A DNA stretch of 64,000 nucleotides from CBDDHT01 sp965227905 (lineage in GTDB: Bacteria; Pseudomonadota; Alphaproteobacteria; Rhizobiales; Methyloligellaceae). Position 1 is the first letter of the stretch, and each line of letters opens with the position of its first letter. Positions 59,369 through 64,000 of this stretch are shown in pieces. The stretch lies in the NCBI GenBank assembly GCA_965227905.1, contig OZ245780.1, positions 1,302,001 to 1,366,000 on the forward strand, given 5' to 3'. Below the pieces are notes generated by a model that was not told the DNA's origin, did no database searches, and saw only the letters and a list, made by a program, of their open reading frames with translations. Made by a program: the position numbers and the translations under genes.

Positions 59369-60691
59369 ATGTACATCCGCAGACTAGGACTGGGACTCGT
59401 GGCTGCCGCCATGTTTACCGCTCCGGCATTGGACGCGCGGGTTTCCGCCGTCGAAGCTGCCGAGTCGGTATTTATCCCGCAAGCGTCGTATCGGACGGGC
59501 AAATACTCCGTCAACGGAACACCATTCGCCAACGGCTTTGATGACTATCTCCAGATGCTGAATGCGCGTGACGGCGGCATCGAAGGCGTCAAGATTGATA
59601 CCGAAGAGTGCGAATTCGGCTACAACACCGATAAGGGCGTGGAATGCTATGAGCGTTTCAAGTCTAAAAACCCGGTTGCCTACACCCCACTCTCGACGGG
59701 TGTTACCTACAAACTCGTTCCCAAAGCACCTGTCGACCAAATCCCCGTTCTCTCTTCGGGTTACGGTATGAGTGCTGCTGCTGACGGACGTTGGTTCCCC
59801 TATGTCTTTAACTTCCCGACAAGTTACTGGAGCCAGGCTTCTGCATTCGTCAGCTTTATCGGCGAGTCCGAAGGTGGACTGGACAAGCTCAAAGGCAAGA
59901 AGATCGGTTTGATCTTCCTGGAATCTGGCTATGGACGCGAGCCGATCCCGCTCCTCAAGGCGCTTGCTGAGAAATACGGTTACGAATTCCAGGACTTCTC
60001 AGTCCCTGGTAAGGAAATGGAAAAGCAGCAAGCCCAATGGCGTAAGATCGTCAAGTGGAAGCCCGATTGGATGCTGATGTGGGGCTGGGGCAACATGAAC
60101 CGTGTGGCGATCCGCCGTGCATCCGAGTTCGGTTTCCCGCTCAACAGGTTCATTGGCGTCTGGTGGTCCGGTGCCGACAGCGACACCAAGCCGCTCGGTA
60201 AACTCGCCAAAGGCTATCGCGCCGGTAACTGGCACGCGCCTGATGCATGCTGCCAAGTCCACAAAGACATCCTGAAGCATGTCTACGACAAGGGTAAAGG
60301 TCACGACAAAGCGCAGGTCGGACAGGTGCTCTACAATCGTGGTGTGGTGACGGCCATGTACATTACGGAAGCCGTTCGTGATGCCGTCAAGGCAAAGGGT
60401 GGCAAGTCGCCGACCGGTTCGGAAGTGCGTGATGCGATGGAAAAACTCGACATCACGGCAGAGCGCTTGAAAGGCATCGGTTTCGAAGGCTTTACGTCTC
60501 CAGTCAAGGTCACCTGTGCTGATCACGAAGGCTCTGGCCCGGTCATCATTCAGGAATGGGACGGTGAGAAGTGGAAAGTCGTCAAGAAAGGGATCAAACC
60601 CCTGGCGAACGTCGTCCGGCCAATGCTTGAAGCTGCCGCCAAGAAAGAAGGCACGAACTTCGGCTACAAGATGCGGGAAAACTGCAGCTAA
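59369..60691 (+). CDS. ABC transporter substrate-binding protein (Liv/aromatic type)
   Basis: A 440-residue periplasmic binding protein. A signal peptide (MYIRRLGLGLVAAAMFTAPALDARVSA) precedes a type I periplasmic fold: FANGFDDYLQMLNARDGGIEGVKIDTEECEFGYNTDKGVECYERF and GKKIGLIFLESGYGREPIPLLKALAEKYGYE. The family delivers branched amino acids, urea or aromatic acids; the neighbouring arylpyruvate and CoA-ligase genes suggest an aromatic or aryl-alkanoic ligand. AGGGAGG lies before the ATG. A strong intercistronic hairpin follows the gene. Confidence 0.9.
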   Translation: MYIRRLGLGLVAAAMFTAPALDARVSAVEAAESVFIPQASYRTGKYSVNGTPFANGFDDYLQMLNARDGGIEGVKIDTEECEFGYNTDKGVECYERFKSKNPVAYTPLSTGVTYKLVPKAPVDQIPVLSSGYGMSAAADGRWFPYVFNFPTSYWSQASAFVSFIGESEGGLDKLKGKKIGLIFLESGYGREPIPLLKALAEKYGYEFQDFSVPGKEMEKQQAQWRKIVKWKPDWMLMWGWGNMNRVAIRRASEFGFPLNRFIGVWWSGADSDTKPLGKLAKGYRAGNWHAPDACCQVHKDILKHVYDKGKGHDKAQVGQVLYNRGVVTAMYITEAVRDAVKAKGGKSPTGSEVRDAMEKLDITAERLKGIGFEGFTSPVKVTCADHEGSGPVIIQEWDGEKWKVVKKGIKPLANVVRPMLEAAAKKEGTNFGYKMRENCS

Positions 60692-60706
60692 GCCAAACAT
60701 CAACGA

Positions 60707-60736
60707 CACGCTCCGCGGACGTTTCCGCGGGGCGTG
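60707..60736 (+). promoter_or_regulatory. intercistronic hairpin after the binding-protein gene
   Basis: A 13-bp stem (60707-60719 with 60724-60736, one G-T pair) with a 4-nt loop, 16 nt after the stop codon and 40 nt before the second ATPase gene. It has no T-run. Like the TRAP case, it should stabilise the binding-protein message while letting some transcription pass. Confidence 0.7.
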
Positions 60737-60776
60737 ACTTCAACTTCCCAATTCTTGAAAGAGGCTCGATAAGTCC

Positions 60777-61592
60777 GTGAACGCAGCCGCTCCGCTTCTC
60801 GACGTAAACAATATCGAGGTCATCTACGACCACGTGATCCTCGTGCTCAAGGGTGTCTCGCTGAATGTGCCCGATGGTGGGATCGTCGCAATTCTTGGCG
60901 CCAATGGCGCAGGCAAGACGACGACGTTGAAAGCGATCTCAAATCTGCTCGGCGCAGAGCGCGGAGACGTCACGAAGGGGTCGATCCACTATAAAGGCGA
61001 CCGGGTGGATCATATGACGCCCAATGATCTGGTGAAACGCGGTGTTATCCAGGTCATGGAAGGACGTCATTGCTTCGAGCATTTGACGGTCGAAGAAAAT
61101 CTCATGACCGGCGCCTGGACGCGCCGCGACGGCAAGGCCGCCGTCAACGCAGACCTGGAACTGGTCTACGGATATTTCCCTCGGTTGAAAGAACGGCGAA
61201 CAAGTCTGGCCGGATATATTTCCGGCGGCGAGCAGCAGATGACGGCAATTGGCCGGGCGCTGATGTCGAGGCCGAATATGATTCTGTTGGATGAGCCGTC
61301 CATGGGGCTGGCGCCACAGCTCGTCGAAGAAATCTTCGAAATCGTGAAGCGCCTCAACAGTGAGCAAAATGTGAGCGTGCTCCTTGCAGAGCAGAATACA
61401 AATATGGCACTCCGCTATGCGGACTACGGTTACATTCTTGAGAATGGACGTGTCGTGCTTGACGGAGAAGCGTCGGCATTAAGGGATAATGAAGACGTTA
61501 AAGAGTTCTATCTGGGCGTTGCCGGGGATGATGCCAAGCAATCATTCCGCGATGTGAAACACTATAAGCGGCGCAAGCGCTGGCTGGCCTAG
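60777..61592 (+). CDS. livF: ABC transporter ATP-binding protein (LivF-like)
   Basis: A 271-residue ABC ATPase, the second of the pair. Walker A is LGANGAGKTTTLKAI, the signature is ISGGEQQMTAIGRALMSRP, Walker B is MILLDEPSMGL, and the H-loop region is LLAEQNTNMAL. VMEGRHCFEHLTVEENL is the LivF-typical Q-loop region. The C-terminus carries a basic tail (HYKRRKRW). It starts with GTG, which is 85 nt after the binding-protein stop. It completes the five-component importer. Confidence 0.93.
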   Translation: MNAAAPLLDVNNIEVIYDHVILVLKGVSLNVPDGGIVAILGANGAGKTTTLKAISNLLGAERGDVTKGSIHYKGDRVDHMTPNDLVKRGVIQVMEGRHCFEHLTVEENLMTGAWTRRDGKAAVNADLELVYGYFPRLKERRTSLAGYISGGEQQMTAIGRALMSRPNMILLDEPSMGLAPQLVEEIFEIVKRLNSEQNVSVLLAEQNTNMALRYADYGYILENGRVVLDGEASALRDNEDVKEFYLGVAGDDAKQSFRDVKHYKRRKRWLA

Positions 61593-61722
61593 CTAATTCA
61601 TGAATTCGTGACCTCGGTCATCTGTTGAAGCCGCAATTTGAGGGTACGACCGAGTATACGGTCGATGAGAGTGCCATGCGACGATACTCGGTTGTTGACC
61701 TGCACAGCCTGGCGGTCGTTTC

Positions 61723-62961
61723 ATGAGCGGTCCTTTCTATGACGATCTTGAATCTCGCGATCCGGAGATACGTGAACGCGACTTGATGGCGGCCCTGCCG
61801 GAGCAGATCCGGCATGCAAAATCCAAAGCCGACGGTTGGTCGAAGCGGTTGAGTGGTGTGGATGCCGATGCCGTAACGTCGCGCGACGTCCTGGCGAATA
61901 TCCCTGTCTTACGCAAACCGGAACTGATGAGCCTTCAGCAGGAGCGGCCACCCTTTGGCGACCTTACGGCGACGCCGGCAAGCAGTGTAACGCGTGTCTA
62001 CATGTCGCCGGGTCCGGTCTATGAGCCAGAAGGTACGGGGCCCGATTGGTGGCGTGTGGGCCGCGCGCTGTTCGCGGCCGGCGTGCGGCCTGGTGATCGT
62101 GTGCAGAACTGCTTTGCGTTCAATTTCACGCCTGGCGGCTGGATCATGGATTCAGGCATCAGGGCGATTGGTTGTCCTTCGATTGCTGCCGGTGTCGGCA
62201 ATACCGAGATGCAGCTGGCCGCACTCAAGGATTTCAGACCGACCTGCTTCACAGGGACACCTGATTTCCTGAAGGTCATTCTCGACAAAGCGGACGAGAT
62301 GTCTGTGGACGCGGGTTCAATCACAAAGGCGCTTGTCTCGGGCGGGGCGTTGTTTCCTTCATTAAGGCAGGAGTATCGCGATCGCGGCGTCTCAGTCTTG
62401 CAATGCTACGTGACGGCTGATCTTGGCCTGATTTCTTATGAATCTTCTGCAATGGAAGGCATGATCGTCGATGAGGGGGTGATCCTTGAGATTGTGCGCC
62501 CTGGATCGAACACACCGGTGCCTGCCGGCGAAGTCGGTGAAATTGTTGTCACCACCTTCAATCGGGACTATCCGATGGTCCGTTTCGGTACGGGCGATCT
62601 CTCGGCCGTCATGGAAGGAGCCAGTCCGTGCGGGCGCACGAATATGCGCATTAAGGGGTGGATGGGCAGAGCCGATCAACGGACCAAGATCAAGGGGATG
62701 TTCGTCGACCCGGAGCAAGTCAATGCTATCGCCGAACGCCATCCGGAACTTGGGCGCCTGCGGGTGGTTGTGGCGCGTGTTGGCGAACAGGATGTGCTGA
62801 CGCTTATGGCTGAATGCGAGCAAACCGGTGAAGGACTCGCCGATCGTATCGGAGACTCTCTTCAAGCGATTGCCAAGCTCAAGGGGGCCGTGGAGATCGT
62901 CGCACCAGGCACACTCCCAAACGATGGCAAAGTCATTTCCGACGAACGGTCCTACGACTGA
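61723..62961 (+). CDS. PaaK-like phenylacetate-CoA ligase family protein
   Basis: A 412-residue AMP-forming ligase-like protein. The fold matches phenylacetate-CoA ligase: YDDLESRDPEIRERDLMAALPEQIRHAK at the start, RFGTGDLSAV and RIKGWMGRADQRTKIKGMFVDPEQV with the catalytic loop. The ATP-binding segment is SSVTRVYMSPGPVYEPEG, which lacks the SSGTTG residues of PaaK, as seen in some Liv-linked relatives. Activity with ATP is therefore less certain. It ends the catabolic cluster and may activate or bind the imported acid. Confidence 0.82.
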   Translation: MSGPFYDDLESRDPEIRERDLMAALPEQIRHAKSKADGWSKRLSGVDADAVTSRDVLANIPVLRKPELMSLQQERPPFGDLTATPASSVTRVYMSPGPVYEPEGTGPDWWRVGRALFAAGVRPGDRVQNCFAFNFTPGGWIMDSGIRAIGCPSIAAGVGNTEMQLAALKDFRPTCFTGTPDFLKVILDKADEMSVDAGSITKALVSGGALFPSLRQEYRDRGVSVLQCYVTADLGLISYESSAMEGMIVDEGVILEIVRPGSNTPVPAGEVGEIVVTTFNRDYPMVRFGTGDLSAVMEGASPCGRTNMRIKGWMGRADQRTKIKGMFVDPEQVNAIAERHPELGRLRVVVARVGEQDVLTLMAECEQTGEGLADRIGDSLQAIAKLKGAVEIVAPGTLPNDGKVISDERSYD

Positions 62962-63173
62962 ACGAAATCTGCTTCTGCCGGTACTCGGTGTCGGCCTTCT
63001 CGTAGCAAATAATTCTATACATTGACGCACCCTCTTGATCACGTAGGAGTGAGTGCCATTTGTCTTTTCATGGCAAGAGTTGTGATGGCAGGTCTCGAAC
63101 AAGCTGCGGTCGACTAGTGCTGCTCCGAAGCAGACCGACTAGAGCCCCGAAGAGCCATCCGAGGAGGATTATC

Positions 63174-63833
63174 ATGACATTACAAATTGGTGCACAAGCT
63201 CCCGACTTTGAGGCAGACACGACGGAAGGGCGTATTCGTTTCCACGAATGGATGGGGGACTCCTGGTGCATGATGTTCTCGCATCCCAAGGATTTCACAC
63301 CCGTTTGCACGACCGAGCTTGGTTGTATGGCCGGTCTCAAGTCGGAGTTCGATCGGCGCGATTGCAAGATCATCGGTCTCAGTATCGATCCCGTCGAGAA
63401 CCATAAAGAGTGGTCCAAGGATATCGAAGAGACGATGGGGCATGCTCCGAACTACCCCATGATCGGCGATACGGATCTGGCGGTCGCCAAGCTTTATGGC
63501 ATGCTGCCTGCCAATGCCGGCACAAGTTCCGAAGGGCGCACGCCCATGGACAATGCAACCGTACGCAATGTCTATGTGATCGGTCCCGACAAAGTCATCA
63601 AGGCCGTCATAAGCTATCCGATGAGCACAGGCCGCAATTTCGATGAAGTGCTACGGCTCCTGGATTCCGCTCAATTGACCGCCAATCACAAGGTTGCGAC
63701 GCCGGTCAATTGGCAGCAAGGTGACGATGTCATCATTGTGCCGGCGGTTTCCGACGAAGAAGCGAAGGCAAAATACCCTGACGGTTGGAAGTCGCCAAAA
63801 CCATATATTCGCATTGTGCCGCAGCCGAACTGA
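63174..63833 (+). CDS. 1-Cys peroxiredoxin (Prx6/AhpC-TSA family)
   Basis: A 219-residue peroxidase. The peroxidatic Cys45 is in HPKDFTPVCTTELG, with the resolving Cys of 2-Cys types missing from the C-terminus. NATVRNVYVIGPDKVIKAVISYPMSTGRNFDEVLRLLDS and PVNWQQGDDVIIVP are the Prx6-type C-terminal domain. It reduces hydrogen peroxide and organic peroxides in the cytoplasm. The ATG at 63174 has GAGGAGG upstream; an open frame from 63060 is rejected. A terminator follows. Confidence 0.93.
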   Translation: MTLQIGAQAPDFEADTTEGRIRFHEWMGDSWCMMFSHPKDFTPVCTTELGCMAGLKSEFDRRDCKIIGLSIDPVENHKEWSKDIEETMGHAPNYPMIGDTDLAVAKLYGMLPANAGTSSEGRTPMDNATVRNVYVIGPDKVIKAVISYPMSTGRNFDEVLRLLDSAQLTANHKVATPVNWQQGDDVIIVPAVSDEEAKAKYPDGWKSPKPYIRIVPQPN

Positions 63834-63919
63834 GGCAACATCGATGGCCGGCAGGCCGTTTTCTCAGTTGCGCCTGACTGAGCCATCCGTTGGCTGAACT
63901 GCCGAAATGAAAAAATTTG

Positions 63920-63955
63920 TGCCGCGGACCAAATCGGGTTCGCGGCATTTTTTTT
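63920..63955 (+). terminator. intrinsic terminator after the peroxiredoxin gene
   Basis: A 9-bp stem (63920-63928 with 63939-63947, one G-T pair) followed by eight T residues, 86 nt after the stop codon. Confidence 0.92.
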
Positions 63956-64000
63956 GATGAGAGGATCGACTACAAAGCCAGCTTACCGACTGATTGCATT

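Noticed and set aside
1..64000. tRNA, rRNA, CRISPR, prophage or insertion-sequence elements
   Set aside because: No cloverleaf-like segment, repeat-spacer array, transposase, integrase or phage gene was recognised in any intergenic region; a covariance search was not possible.

Overview
This 64 kb window looks like chromosome from a free-living alphaproteobacterium, probably of the Hyphomicrobiales (Rhizobiales) type. This is inferred from gene families and layout: a type II lumazine synthase behind an FMN riboswitch, a CreBC-like/exosortase locus, TRAP and Liv transporters, DUF1007-NicO metal export, and the REP-like palindrome built on GGACTTGATCC. No rRNA or tRNA gene, CRISPR array, phage module or insertion sequence was recognised. 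Nearly all of the sequence is coding, with short intergenic gaps and many overlapping gene pairs.

Layout. 1-7.1 kb (minus strand) holds leucine biosynthesis genes leuB and leuD, separated by a GMC oxidoreductase with its Tat-exported small subunit, a glyoxalase-like protein and a ribbon-helix-helix protein. Two tandem secreted HECGH proteins follow. 7.3-15.7 kb is mixed housekeeping: a secreted TPR protein, a degenerate nuclease-fold protein, an aldo/keto reductase, an ACT protein, a methyltransferase, fmt and truA flanking a secreted repeat protein, a candidate structured RNA, and a 3-hydroxyisobutyrate dehydrogenase-like enzyme. 16-24.3 kb has a DUF255 thioredoxin-fold protein fused to a DsbD-like domain, an overlapping P450/di-iron hydroxylase pair, and an XRE/MmyB-type regulator with a palindromic operator repeated upstream of a nearby gene. 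24.5-29.9 kb is an amidase plus TRAP transporter operon. 30.4-36.2 kb has two L,D-transpeptidases, a DUF1007-NicO metal export pair and several singletons.

36.3-42.7 kb is the most distinctive region. It encodes a single-chain exosortase with an EpsI-like C-terminal part, a VIT-vWA protein with a PEP-CTERM-like tail, and a CreB/CreC-like two-component system, all on one strand. It has the plan of the described proteobacterial dedicated sortase systems, but an exosortase stands in place of the sortase. 43.2-49.3 kb contains an FMN-riboswitch-controlled ribH2 abutting a D-tartrate dehydratase-like gene, small secreted proteins, and an unusually long class A penicillin-binding protein.

50.5-63 kb is a coherent plus-strand catabolic locus: a fused indolepyruvate ferredoxin oxidoreductase, an acyl-CoA synthetase, a complete five-gene Liv-type ABC importer and a PaaK-like ligase. 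Together they suggest uptake of an aryl or branched substrate and its conversion to CoA thioesters. A 1-Cys peroxiredoxin with a clear terminator closes the window.
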